From Myxococcales bacterium (GTDB lineage Bacteria > Myxococcota_A > Bradymonadia > Bradymonadales > Bradymonadaceae), in assembly GCA_007120035.1 (NCBI GenBank), contig SKON01000127.1, positions 1-37,018 of the forward strand: 37,018 nucleotides of DNA. The letters run 5' to 3'. Position numbers and translations under genes: made by a program. Within the stretch, counting starts at the first letter, position 1. Every line of letters starts with the position of its first letter. The notes under the pieces were generated by a model. That model did not search any database, was not told the origin of the DNA, and saw only the letters and a list, made by a program, of their open reading frames with translations. Of this stretch, positions 23,861 to 31,948 are shown in pieces.

Positions 23861-24958
23861 TTACTCCGCCGGTGTCTCAAGGGAGCCGTCGGTGTCGGGG
23901 GCAGGCATGGGCGCGTCGAGGTCGTCGGAGACGCCCGTGCGTTCTTTGGTGCCGGCCCGGACCTCTTCGGCGTACCAGCAGGCGGCCTGGTGTCCGTCCT
24001 CGAGCTCCACCGTGGGAGGGAGCTGGGAGCATTTCTCGGTGGCGAACTCGCAGCGGGTCCGGAATCGGCACCCCGAGGGGAAGTCCTGGGGTCGGGGGAC
24101 CATGCCGGGGATCACGTAGAGGCGGTTGGAGTCGTTTCCGGTCTCCACCGTGGGGAGGCTGTTGAAGAGGCCGATGGAGTAGGGATGAGCGGGGTTTTCG
24201 AAGACGGTGAACACGTCGCCGTACTCCACGATGCGGCCGGCGTACATCACGGCGACGTCGTCGCAGGTCTCAGCGACGACGCCGAGGTCGTGGGTGATGA
24301 AGAGGATCGACATGCCGACGTCTTCCTGGAGCTGCTTGAGGAGATCCAGGATCTGGGCCTGAATAGTGACGTCCAGGGCGGTGGTGGGCTCGTCGGCGAT
24401 CAAGAGCTGTGGATTACAGACCAGGGCCATGGCGATCATGCACCGCTGTTTCATCCCCCCGCTCATCTGGTGGGGGTATTCGTCGATACGCTTGTCCGGG
24501 GCGGGGATCCCGACCTTGGCGAGCATGTCGATGGCGTACTCCCGGGCCTCGGGGTAGGTCATATCCTGGTGGAGGAGGATGGCCTCCACGATCTGGTTGC
24601 CCACGGTGAAGACCGGGTTGAGGCTGGTCATGGGCTCCTGGAAGATCATGGAGATCTCGTTGCCCCGGATCTTCCGCATGGCGGGCACGGAGATCTTGGT
24701 GAGATCCCGGCCGCCGAATTGGATCTCGCCGGCGACGATCTTGCCGGGAGGGTCCGGGATCAGGCGGAGGATGCTCAGAGAGGTTACGGACTTTCCGGAG
24801 CCCGACTCGCCGACCAGCCCCAGGGTTCGCCCTCGCCGGATCTCGAAGCTGACGCCATCGACGGAGGGGAGGACGCCGTCGTCGGTGAAGAAGTGAGTCT
24901 TCAGGCCGTCGACCTTGAGGATGACCTCATCGGCGTCGTTGTCGTGTGCGCTCGACAT
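23861..24958 (-). CDS. dppD: Peptide ABC transporter ATPase (DppD/OppD)
   Basis: The 365-residue protein contains Walker A GLVGESGSGKSV, signature MSGGMKQRCMIAMAL, Walker B LLIADEPTTALD and switch His in FITHDLGVV, in the usual order. The DppD/OppD C-terminal region with NPAHPYSIGLFNSLP and the Cys-containing SGCRFRTRCEFATEKC segment is present, which in some relatives binds an iron-sulfur cluster. Start ATG 24958 has AGGAAG eight or nine bases upstream, within the end of dppC; the gap to the dppC stop is 5 nt. It forms the ATPase pair with DppF. Nothing is unusual in this subunit except a short extended C-terminus ending in an acidic stretch. Confidence 0.93.
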   Translation of the reverse strand: MSSAHDNDADEVILKVDGLKTHFFTDDGVLPSVDGVSFEIRRGRTLGLVGESGSGKSVTSLSILRLIPDPPGKIVAGEIQFGGRDLTKISVPAMRKIRGNEISMIFQEPMTSLNPVFTVGNQIVEAILLHQDMTYPEAREYAIDMLAKVGIPAPDKRIDEYPHQMSGGMKQRCMIAMALVCNPQLLIADEPTTALDVTIQAQILDLLKQLQEDVGMSILFITHDLGVVAETCDDVAVMYAGRIVEYGDVFTVFENPAHPYSIGLFNSLPTVETGNDSNRLYVIPGMVPRPQDFPSGCRFRTRCEFATEKCSQLPPTVELEDGHQAACWYAEEVRAGTKERTGVSDDLDAPMPAPDTDGSLETPAE

Positions 24959-24963
24959 GGATG

Positions 24964-26205
24964 TTACTTCCTCATTTTGGGGTCAGTCGCGTCACGGAGC
25001 CCCTCACCGATGAGGTTGAGGAGGCTGATGGTGACAAAGATGGCGAAGCCCGCCGAAAGGATCAGGCTCATCTGCTGGGTGTTTCGGCCCGTGGTCAGGA
25101 TCTGCCCCCAGCTGGGAGCGTTGGCCGGACCGACGCCGAGGAAGCTCAGAGTGGCTTCGATGAGGATCGCCCCGGCGACCCCGAAGGTGGCGGCGACGAA
25201 CACGGGTTGGACGGCGTTGGGCATGACGTGGCGGAAGATGATCCGGGCCCGGTCAAAGCCCAGGGCAATGGCAGCCTGGACGAAGTCCTGGTTTCTCAAC
25301 CGTAGGAATTCGCCACGGACCAGGCGGGCGATGCCGGTCCAGCCCGTGAGGCCGATGATGAGCATGATGTGGAAGATCGAGGGCTCGTCGAGGAATCCGA
25401 CCAGGGTCAGGATCAGGAAGAGCACGGGGAAGCACATCATGATCTCGATGAGCCGCAGGACGATGGTGTCCACACGGCCGCCGAAGAATCCGGCCAGGCT
25501 TCCCAAGAAGAGGCCGATGGCAGTGTAGATGCTCACGGCCACGACGCCGATGGTCAGGGAGATCCGGGTCCCGTAGAGAAGCCGGGTGAAGACGTCGCGG
25601 CCCTCCCGGTCGGTCCCCAGGAAGTGCTCCATGCTGGGGCCCTGCATCACGGCCATCAGGTTCACGTCCCGGTAGCTGTAGTCGATGAAGGGGAAGATCG
25701 CGGTGACGCCGTCGAGCTCGGCCAGGGCCTTGTAGTTGACGTAGGGCTGACGGAAGTCCTGGTAGTAGAGGAAGATGAAGATCCCTACCCCGATTACGGA
25801 GGCGATGCCGAGAAACCGCATGCGCCGTTTCTTCCACTTGGCCTTGTCTTCGCCGGGTCGCTGGCGAGTGAGGAAGGTGAAGGCCAGGAGCACCAGGGGG
25901 ACGTAGAAGAGGAGGAAGTTGAAGAAGATGTCGACGCCGCTCTCAAAGAAGTTGCGGTCGAAGAGGGCCATCAACCAGGGGTAGCTGGTGCCCTGCAGGC
26001 GCTCGGGGCCGACCCCTTCGGGGACGTGGAGGTAAAAGGGGACGTTCAGGGCGATCAGGGGGCAGACCATAGCCAAGATGAAGAGCCCGACCACCCCCCA
26101 GAGGCTGTAGTAGCTGACGGGGTATTTCTTAAACTGTCCCCAGACGATCTCCCCGTAGGTCTGATACTCCGGAGAGGGGGGGCGCTTTTTGGAGGTTTCG
26201 GTCAT
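24964..26205 (-). CDS. dppC: Peptide ABC transporter permease (DppC/OppC) with extra membrane hairpin
   Basis: The C-terminal 230 residues are a standard DppC: HFLGTDREGRDVFTRLLYG (near 195-213), five membrane helices, and the EAA-type loop FVQAAIALGFDRARIIFRHVMP (quoted in part), which contacts the ATPases. In canonical members this follows the first helix almost directly. Here the first helix (about 33-57) is followed by a periplasmic segment, then two additional hydrophobic helices (about 93-110 and 130-148) joined by a basic loop (KAKWKKRRMR), giving 413 residues instead of about 300. The topology therefore probably gains one membrane hairpin with a positively charged cytoplasmic loop. 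It starts 21 nt after dppB. Confidence 0.9.
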   Translation of the reverse strand: MTETSKKRPPSPEYQTYGEIVWGQFKKYPVSYYSLWGVVGLFILAMVCPLIALNVPFYLHVPEGVGPERLQGTSYPWLMALFDRNFFESGVDIFFNFLLFYVPLVLLAFTFLTRQRPGEDKAKWKKRRMRFLGIASVIGVGIFIFLYYQDFRQPYVNYKALAELDGVTAIFPFIDYSYRDVNLMAVMQGPSMEHFLGTDREGRDVFTRLLYGTRISLTIGVVAVSIYTAIGLFLGSLAGFFGGRVDTIVLRLIEIMMCFPVLFLILTLVGFLDEPSIFHIMLIIGLTGWTGIARLVRGEFLRLRNQDFVQAAIALGFDRARIIFRHVMPNAVQPVFVAATFGVAGAILIEATLSFLGVGPANAPSWGQILTTGRNTQQMSLILSAGFAIFVTISLLNLIGEGLRDATDPKMRK

Positions 26206-26226
26206 TGCGGTCCGTCACTGAGCTGA

Positions 26227-27813
26227 CTAGTCGAAGGTGATCCGGGGGTCGACAATGGCGTAGCTGATGTCGGAGATCAGCAACCCGACCAAGGTCATCG
26301 CCGTGGACAAGAGCAGACATCCCATGATGGCGTTGTAGTCGTACATGAAGATGCTGTCGAAGAGGTAAAGCCCGATGCCGGGGATGTTGAAGATGAACTC
26401 GATCACGATGGAGCCGCTCACCAGGGCCGGCAAGAGGGTCCCGAGCAGGGTCAGGATCGGGATCATGCCGTTGCGGACGGCGTGCTTCATGATCACCATC
26501 GGCTCCGAGAGGCCTTTGGCCCGAGCGGTCCGGATGTAGTCGGCCCGGATCACGTCGAGGAGCCCGGTCCGAGCATACCGGCTCAGGGCCGCCAGAGACC
26601 CGTAGGTCAGGCAGAGGACGGGCAAGACGATATGCCAGGCGATGGACCCGAGCTGGTTCAAGAGGGGCCAGCCATCGGCGTTGGGGTCTATGAAGCCACC
26701 GGCGGGGAACCAGGAGAAGGGCCGGCCGACGGCGAAGAACTCGATCAAGAGGACGGCGGTGAAGAAGCTGGGCAGGCTGTAGAGGACGAAGAGGAGCACC
26801 GTGACGAATTGATCGCGCTTGGTGTTCTGGTTGTACGCGCTCCAGATGCCCAGGGGGACGCTGATCAGATAGGCGATAAGGATCGCGAAGAAGCTCAGGG
26901 TGATGGTGTAGGGGAGCTTCTGCAAGAGGGTGGTGCGCACGGGGCGACGGTCCACGGTGCTCAGGCCGAGATCCAGGGTCAAGAGGTTGGCCCAGTACCG
27001 GGCGAACCGGGTGTCGGTGAAGAAGATCCGGACCTTATCGCCGGAGGAGTACTCGAAGCGGTGGCGGTTCTCCTCAAACCAGGGCTCCCAGTTCTCCTCG
27101 ACCATGGCGTCGACGACCTCGGGCTCGGCGGCCAGGGGGACTCGCCAGCCCCGGAGGGTGTTGTTCTCTCGGCTGATATCGCGGTTCAGGTCGCGGATCT
27201 CTGGCGGTGGATCGGGGTCGGACCGGCGGACGAGAGGTCGGCGAGCGTTGGTGGAGAGCTGGTTGGCGGCGGTGATCCGCATGTCCAGGCGCTCGTGGTC
27301 GCGGGCGATGGTCAGGAGGTGGGCGACGGCGTAGTCACCCCAGTTGGGGAGATCCTCCTGGGCCTGCATCATCCGGGGCGATCGGGGGCGGTCGGCGACG
27401 TCGATGCAATTGCCGTCGTCCTCGTCAGCGATCTCCAGCTCGGGCTCCTCCTCTGCGGGAGGCGTCTCGGGGGCGAAGGCAGCTAGCTCGTCCTCTTCCT
27501 CCTGGGCGGCCAAGAGCTCCGGGTCGGGGCAGATGGGGCGCCGGAAGTCGGCGATGACGCGGACTTCCTCTTCGACCTGGTCGAGGCGGAGGTTGTACCG
27601 GGTGTTGACCAGGATCGGCTTATCGAGGTTGAACTGCTCTTTGAAGATTCGATAGGACTCCTGGGCGTCCTGGGAGACCGTTTCGGTGCCGTCGGCGGCC
27701 GCCCGTGCTGCCGGATCCCCGGGAGCGAGGTTCAGGACCAGGAAGATGATCATGGAGATGACCGCGAAGGTCGGGATCATCAACAGGATGCGTTTGAGGA
27801 TGTAGAGCGTCAT
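26227..27813 (-). CDS. dppB: Peptide ABC transporter permease (DppB/OppB) with about 195-residue insertion
   Basis: The protein has 528 residues against about 310-340 for the family. Normal parts are the N-terminal helix with ILKRILLMIPTF and the LNLAPGDP box (27-34), FNLDKPILV (61-69), then YWANLLTLDLGLS (273-285), five helices and the EAA loop YIRTARAKGLSEPMVIMKHA (quoted in part). Between residues 75 and 270, in the first periplasmic loop, lies an insertion with an acidic, Pro-rich stretch (105-135), two cysteines (95, 136), a helical part with LLTIARDHERLDMRITAANQ and a Trp-rich end (WEPWFEENRHRF). It should sit outside the membrane next to the binding protein. Start ATG 27813 has only weak Shine-Dalgarno. 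Confidence 0.9.
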   Translation of the reverse strand: MTLYILKRILLMIPTFAVISMIIFLVLNLAPGDPAARAAADGTETVSQDAQESYRIFKEQFNLDKPILVNTRYNLRLDQVEEEVRVIADFRRPICPDPELLAAQEEEDELAAFAPETPPAEEEPELEIADEDDGNCIDVADRPRSPRMMQAQEDLPNWGDYAVAHLLTIARDHERLDMRITAANQLSTNARRPLVRRSDPDPPPEIRDLNRDISRENNTLRGWRVPLAAEPEVVDAMVEENWEPWFEENRHRFEYSSGDKVRIFFTDTRFARYWANLLTLDLGLSTVDRRPVRTTLLQKLPYTITLSFFAILIAYLISVPLGIWSAYNQNTKRDQFVTVLLFVLYSLPSFFTAVLLIEFFAVGRPFSWFPAGGFIDPNADGWPLLNQLGSIAWHIVLPVLCLTYGSLAALSRYARTGLLDVIRADYIRTARAKGLSEPMVIMKHAVRNGMIPILTLLGTLLPALVSGSIVIEFIFNIPGIGLYLFDSIFMYDYNAIMGCLLLSTAMTLVGLLISDISYAIVDPRITFD

Positions 27814-27864
27814 GTCGTCTCGCCGCTGGTGCCCGGGAACAGGCAGTCCACAGATCGGAACTCG

Positions 27865-29790
27865 TCAGTTGGACCCGTCCTCGAAGTACCAGGGCAGGGA
27901 GTAGGTCTGGGGACGGATTCGCTGGAAGACGACGTTTTTCAGGCTCGGGTTCCAGGCGTTGACTTCCCGCGGGGCGTAGAAGAATGCGTAGGGCTGCTCT
28001 TCGTGAACGATCTCGTGGAATCGATGCAAGAGGGCGAGCCGCTCGTCGGGGTCGAAGGTCTCCCGGAGGGTCTCGATGAGATCGTCGGCCTCGTCGTTGC
28101 GGAAGCCCACGCGGTTGGAGCCACGGGGGATGTCGGCCTGACTGGAGTGCCAGATCTGATAGAGATCGATGCTCCAGCCCAGCCCCCAGCCGCCGGTGAA
28201 GGCGTCGAAGTTCTTCTCTTCCATGCGGTTCTGCATCAAGGCCCAGTCGACGAAGTCGGCGCGCATGTCGATGCCCAGCTCTCGGAGGGTCTCCTGGTAG
28301 ACGGCGACCCAGCTTCGAACCGTGGGTCGGTTGTAGGAGACCAGGGTGAAGCGGAAGGGCACGACCTCGCCGCCGATGGTCTTGTTTCGGATTCCGTCGC
28401 CCGTGGTGTCGACCCAGCCGGCTTCGTCGAGGAGCTCGGCGGCCCGGTCGAGATCGAAGGGGATGGGCTCGATGTCGGGGTTGTTGGCGGGGTGGTCGTG
28501 ATAGTAGGGGCCGGGCTGGGGGACGCCGAGGCCCATGAAGACGTTTTCGATGATCCCCTCTTTATCGAGGGCGTAACTCATGGCCGTGCGGACTCGCCGG
28601 TCCTCAAAGAGGGGTTTGTCGGCATTCCAACCGATATAGAAGTAGGCGAAGGCGTCGACCTTGCCGTACTCCAACTCACCGGTTTGGAAGGGGCTGTTGG
28701 CACCGCCGTCGACGATCTCGGAGCGGTACCGAGGCTCGGACATACGGTAGAGGAAGTCCAGGGATCCACTGAGGAGACGGGCAAAAGCCTGCTCGGGGTC
28801 GCGGATGATCTGATACTCGATGCGGTCGATGGGAGGCGGGGTACCCCAGTAGTCTTCGTTGCGCTCGAGGAGGACCCGGTTGCCGGCATCAAACCGGACG
28901 AACCGATAGGGGCCGACGCCGATCGGGGTGTCGACGGACCAGTGGTTGTTGAACTGGTTGGGAATGGTGTCTTCATCGAAGAGCTCCCCGTCGCGGTCCC
29001 GGGAGAAGAGCCACTTGGGAAGGGGATAGGCGTCGAGGGTGGTGGACTCGGAGTGATAGAGGGAACGCTCCCAGGTGACCCGTACGGTGTAATCGTCGAT
29101 GGCCTCAACAGTGTCGATATCCTGGACATAGTTGGCGATATGAGCGGCCTCCACTTCGGGGTGTCGGGCCATGTCGAAGAAGAAGACCAGGTCTTCGGCG
29201 GTCATCTTCCGGGGCTCCATGAGCCATTCGTACCGGGGGTCGCTGGTGTCCACGTTGGGTCGCTGCCAGTAGACGTCATCTCGGAGGTGGATGATGTATT
29301 CGGTGCGGTCCTCGTTAGCGGTCACCTTGTAGGCGAGCTGAGGCGCATAAGAGTCGGGGTCGTTGAAGTCCAGGCGAGCGACGTACTCGTGGACGTAGGT
29401 TTGGATCTCCCGGACGTCCACGGAGTTCTCGGTCAGCCAGTTGAAGCCGGCCGGATCGCTGCCGATGGCCCGTCGAAGGGTGCCGCCGGGGACAGCTTCA
29501 GGGTGGATCAATTGATCCGTGGGGCGGCTCAGGAGGTTGTCGGGATCATTGAGAGCGTCGGCGAACCGGTCGCCGGAAGCGGTGCCTGTGGCGTGACCGG
29601 CGACAGCGACGCCTCGCTCCAATTGGCTCTGGATGCGAGCCATGGAGTTGTTGACCCCCTGCATGTCCCGCTGGACCTGGAGGAGGGTTTTCTGATTCTG
29701 GTGGGTCATGACGATGCTGATGATGGCCATGAGGGCCACGAGACCCAGAACCGCGATGAGTGCGACGGTTGCTTTAAATGTTCTCGGCAT
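27865..29790 (-). CDS. dppA: Peptide ABC transporter substrate-binding protein, membrane-anchored (DppA/OppA family)
   Basis: The protein belongs to SBP family 5: GGTLRRAIGSDP begins the mature fold, then IGVGPYRFVRF, NEDYWG, and the C-terminal half with the FDLDRAAELLDEAGW motif that closes lobe II. The N-terminus is not a lipoprotein signal; there is no cysteine. A hydrophobic helix (about 8-28 from ATG 29790) is followed by a Gln-rich helical segment with heptad character (about 30-60), so the protein is probably anchored in the inner membrane through a short stalk. ATG 29790 fits GGAG ten bases upstream; GTG 29799 does not. At 641 residues it is longer than typical DppA (535). First gene of the operon. 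Confidence 0.9.
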   Translation of the reverse strand: MPRTFKATVALIAVLGLVALMAIISIVMTHQNQKTLLQVQRDMQGVNNSMARIQSQLERGVAVAGHATGTASGDRFADALNDPDNLLSRPTDQLIHPEAVPGGTLRRAIGSDPAGFNWLTENSVDVREIQTYVHEYVARLDFNDPDSYAPQLAYKVTANEDRTEYIIHLRDDVYWQRPNVDTSDPRYEWLMEPRKMTAEDLVFFFDMARHPEVEAAHIANYVQDIDTVEAIDDYTVRVTWERSLYHSESTTLDAYPLPKWLFSRDRDGELFDEDTIPNQFNNHWSVDTPIGVGPYRFVRFDAGNRVLLERNEDYWGTPPPIDRIEYQIIRDPEQAFARLLSGSLDFLYRMSEPRYRSEIVDGGANSPFQTGELEYGKVDAFAYFYIGWNADKPLFEDRRVRTAMSYALDKEGIIENVFMGLGVPQPGPYYHDHPANNPDIEPIPFDLDRAAELLDEAGWVDTTGDGIRNKTIGGEVVPFRFTLVSYNRPTVRSWVAVYQETLRELGIDMRADFVDWALMQNRMEEKNFDAFTGGWGLGWSIDLYQIWHSSQADIPRGSNRVGFRNDEADDLIETLRETFDPDERLALLHRFHEIVHEEQPYAFFYAPREVNAWNPSLKNVVFQRIRPQTYSLPWYFEDGSN

Positions 29791-29879
29791 TGATTCCACG
29801 CTCCGATAATCGAAACCAGGCTTTGTCCCCGGGCCTCGTGTGGCCCATGGCGTTCGGCGCCTCCTCGTGGGGAGCCGGT

Positions 29880-29909
29880 AAGCTACTGTGATGGGTCAAG
29901 AAGTGTCAA
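29880..29909 (-). promoter_or_regulatory. Candidate sigma-70 promoter of the peptide-transporter operon
   Basis: On the minus strand TTGACA (29909-29904) and TAGCTT (29885-29880) are 18 nt apart. The -35 is perfect and the -10 matches 3 of 6. A start near 29873 would leave a leader of about 80 nt before ATG 29790. The rest of the gap 29791-29992 contains an imperfect palindrome GGTGTCGAAACC near 29935-29946 and a second TTGACACTT. Confidence 0.4.
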
Positions 29910-29972
29910 CACCGCGTCGAGGTGCTCCTCAAACGGTGTCGAAACCACGGCTGGGTCGGCGTTAGTCCGAAA

Positions 29973-29981
29973 AAGTGTCAA
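29973..29981 (-). promoter_or_regulatory. Second TTGACACTT box upstream of the peptide transporter
   Basis: It repeats the sequence at the -35 of the candidate dpp promoter 72 nt away. No -10 lies at the right distance, so it is more likely a protein-binding site or chance than a second promoter. Confidence 0.25.
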
Positions 29982-29992
29982 AAAACAATGGC

Positions 29993-31795
29993 TTATGAGC
30001 CTGTCTCTTCGCCGGTGGGGGCCGTGGAGGTCAGGTGAAGCTCCCGAAGTTGGTCATCTTCGACGATGTTCGGGGCGTCGGCCATCATGTCGGCAGCCCG
30101 GGTGGTCTTGGGGAAGGCGATGACCTGACGGATGCTGTCGGCTTTGGCCAGGAGCATGACCAGGCGGTCCATCCCGAAGGCGATGCCGCCGTGGGGCGGG
30201 GTACCGTACTTCAAGGCTTCCAGGAAGAACCCGAACTTATTCTCCGCCTCTTCGGCGGAGAGACCCAGGAGTTCAAAGATCCGGGCCTGCACGTCCTGGC
30301 GGTGGATCCGGATCGACCCGCCGCCGATCTCATTGCCGTTGAGGACCAGATCGTAGGCGTTGGTGCGCAGGGCCAGGGGATCGCCGTCGAGGTTCTGGAG
30401 GTCCTCTTCGGTGGGGCTGGTGAAGGGGTGGTGCATGGCCTGGAGGCGGTCCTCGTCTTCGTCGTACTCGAACATGGGGAAGTCCGTGATCCAGCAGAAC
30501 CGGAAGTCCGAGGGGTCGGTCAACTCCAGGCGCTTGCCGAGCTCCTTTCGGAGGTTGCCGAGAGAGGCGCAGACCACGGGCTCGTCGGCGGCGACGAAGA
30601 GGATCAGGGATCCCACGGTGGAGCCCATCTTGGAGGCGATGCCCTCCTGTTCCAGGGCGGAGAGGAACTTGGAGATCCCTCCGGAGAGGCCTTCCTCGGT
30701 GTGCTTGACCCAGGCCAGGCCTTTGGCGCCGTAGACCTTGGCGAAGTCCTCGAGCTCTCCGATGTCTTTGCGGCTGAAGCGTTCGGCGCCGCCGGGGACG
30801 CAGATGGCTCGGACAGCCCCACCGTTTTGAACGGTCCCGGAGAAGACCCGGAACTCGGAGTCGGCGACCTCTTCTGCGAGGTCCACGATCTCGAGGCCGA
30901 ATCGGAGATCCGGGTTGTCGACGCCGAAGCGGCGCATGGACTCGTCGTAGGTGAGGCGCTCAAAAGGCGGGCTCACGTCGAGACCGAGGGCCCCCTGAAA
31001 GATGGTGGCCACCAGGCCTTCGCAGATCTCCATGATCTGATCGGCGTCGACGAAGGACATCTCCATGTCGATCTGGGTGAACTCGGGCTGACGGTCGGCT
31101 CGCAGGTCTTCGTCGCGGAAGCATTTGACGATCTGGAAGTACCGATCGAAGCCGGAGATCATCAGGAGCTGTTTGAAGATCTGAGGCGACTGGGGGAGGG
31201 CGTAGAACTTGCCGGGGTGGATCCGGGCCGGCACCAGGTAGTCCCTGGCCCCTTCCGGGGTGGAGCGGGTGAGGACGGGGGTCTCAAACTCGCCGAAGCC
31301 CTGGCTGAGCAGGTACTCCCGGGTCAGGGCGTTGACCTTGCTTCGCATCAGGAGGGCCCGCTGCAGGGGCGGCCGACGGAGATCGAGGTACCGATACTTC
31401 AGGCGGAGATCTTCGTTGCCATCGGTGTCCTCGCGGATCAAGAAGGGGGGAGTCTTGGCCTCGGAGAAGACCTCGAGCTCTGTGGGGACCACCTCGACGG
31501 CGCCGGTGGGCATCTCGTCGTTGACATTTGTCCCCCGGCTGACCACTTCGCCCCGGACGGCGACGCACCACTCGGACCGAAGACGAGCAGCTTCTTCGCT
31601 CAAGGGGCCGTCTCGTTCCGGATCAAACCGCAGCTGCACCAGGCCGGCGCGGTCGCGAAGATCGATGAAGATCATTCCCCCCAGGTCTCGCTGTCGTGAG
31701 ACCCAGCCCATGAGGGTGACGGTCTGGCCGACGTGTTCGGCGCGAAGATCGCCGCACATGTGGCTGCGGCGGTGTTGGGAGAGGATCGAGGTCAC
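29993..31795 (-). CDS. aspS: Aspartyl-tRNA synthetase
   Basis: The 600-residue class II synthetase has an OB-fold anticodon domain (about 15-115), motif 2 [20 protein letters not shown] (about 230), a GAD insertion domain in the middle, and motif 3 [14 protein letters not shown] near the C-terminus. It charges tRNA-Asp with aspartate. Leu38 in RQRDLGG occupies the position that is His in non-discriminating Pseudomonas AspRS, hinting at a discriminating enzyme (weak inference). Start GTG 31795 is set by AAGGAG with a 6-nt spacer and by the promoter -10 at 31834-31839, which overlaps the alternative start at 31843. It is a single-gene unit upstream of the dpp operon. Confidence 0.96.
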   Translation of the reverse strand: MTSILSQHRRSHMCGDLRAEHVGQTVTLMGWVSRQRDLGGMIFIDLRDRAGLVQLRFDPERDGPLSEEAARLRSEWCVAVRGEVVSRGTNVNDEMPTGAVEVVPTELEVFSEAKTPPFLIREDTDGNEDLRLKYRYLDLRRPPLQRALLMRSKVNALTREYLLSQGFGEFETPVLTRSTPEGARDYLVPARIHPGKFYALPQSPQIFKQLLMISGFDRYFQIVKCFRDEDLRADRQPEFTQIDMEMSFVDADQIMEICEGLVATIFQGALGLDVSPPFERLTYDESMRRFGVDNPDLRFGLEIVDLAEEVADSEFRVFSGTVQNGGAVRAICVPGGAERFSRKDIGELEDFAKVYGAKGLAWVKHTEEGLSGGISKFLSALEQEGIASKMGSTVGSLILFVAADEPVVCASLGNLRKELGKRLELTDPSDFRFCWITDFPMFEYDEDEDRLQAMHHPFTSPTEEDLQNLDGDPLALRTNAYDLVLNGNEIGGGSIRIHRQDVQARIFELLGLSAEEAENKFGFFLEALKYGTPPHGGIAFGMDRLVMLLAKADSIRQVIAFPKTTRAADMMADAPNIVEDDQLRELHLTSTAPTGEETGS

Positions 31796-31801
31796 GGTGG
31801 G

Positions 31802-31807
31802 CTCCTT
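31802..31807 (-). promoter_or_regulatory. Shine-Dalgarno AAGGAG that fixes the aspS GTG start
   Basis: A full AAGGAG lies 6 nt before GTG 31795. This site supports a non-ATG start and a 600-residue AspRS. Confidence 0.8.
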
Positions 31808-31833
31808 CGTGGGTAGAACAGGGTCACCGCGGG

Positions 31834-31863
31834 AATACAGCACAGGGGTTGAAGGAGTGTCAA
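31834..31863 (-). promoter_or_regulatory. Probable sigma-70 promoter of aspS
   Basis: On the minus strand TTGACA (31863-31858) is 18 nt from TGTATT (31839-31834): a perfect -35 and a 4/6 -10. A start near 31827 gives a leader of about 32 nt to GTG 31795, well placed for the AAGGAG site. Confidence 0.6.
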
Positions 31864-31886
31864 CGGGCTTAGGGACGCAAGAACGG

Positions 31887-31920
31887 ACGAGCGCGGGCGT
31901 GGAGGTACGCCCGCGCTCGT
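31887..31920 (-). terminator. Perfect 14-bp hairpin, probable terminator of the Cys-rich lipoprotein gene
   Basis: ACGAGCGCGGGCGT (31887-31900) pairs perfectly with 31907-31920 across a 6-nt loop. It begins 28 nt downstream of the lipoprotein stop on the minus strand and ahead of the aspS promoter. The following minus-strand sequence (CCGTTCTT) is only moderately T-rich. It is the strongest hairpin in the window. Confidence 0.7.
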
Positions 31921-31948
31921 TGGTAGGAACGATCCTACAGGGATGTGC

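Noticed and set aside
22796-25528. 910-codon plus-strand open frame opposite dppD/dppF
   Set aside because: It is antisense to two clearly recognised ATPase genes, its translation is low-complexity Gly/Val/Glu/Asp-rich, and GC-biased third positions routinely open such frames.
27829-29793. 654-codon plus-strand open frame spanning the whole substrate-binding protein gene
   Set aside because: It mirrors the binding-protein gene; composition is the usual antisense Val/Gly/Asp pattern and it has no motif or ribosome-binding site.
30035-31699. 554-codon plus-strand open frame opposite aspS
   Set aside because: It is a codon-bias shadow of an essential, fully recognised gene.
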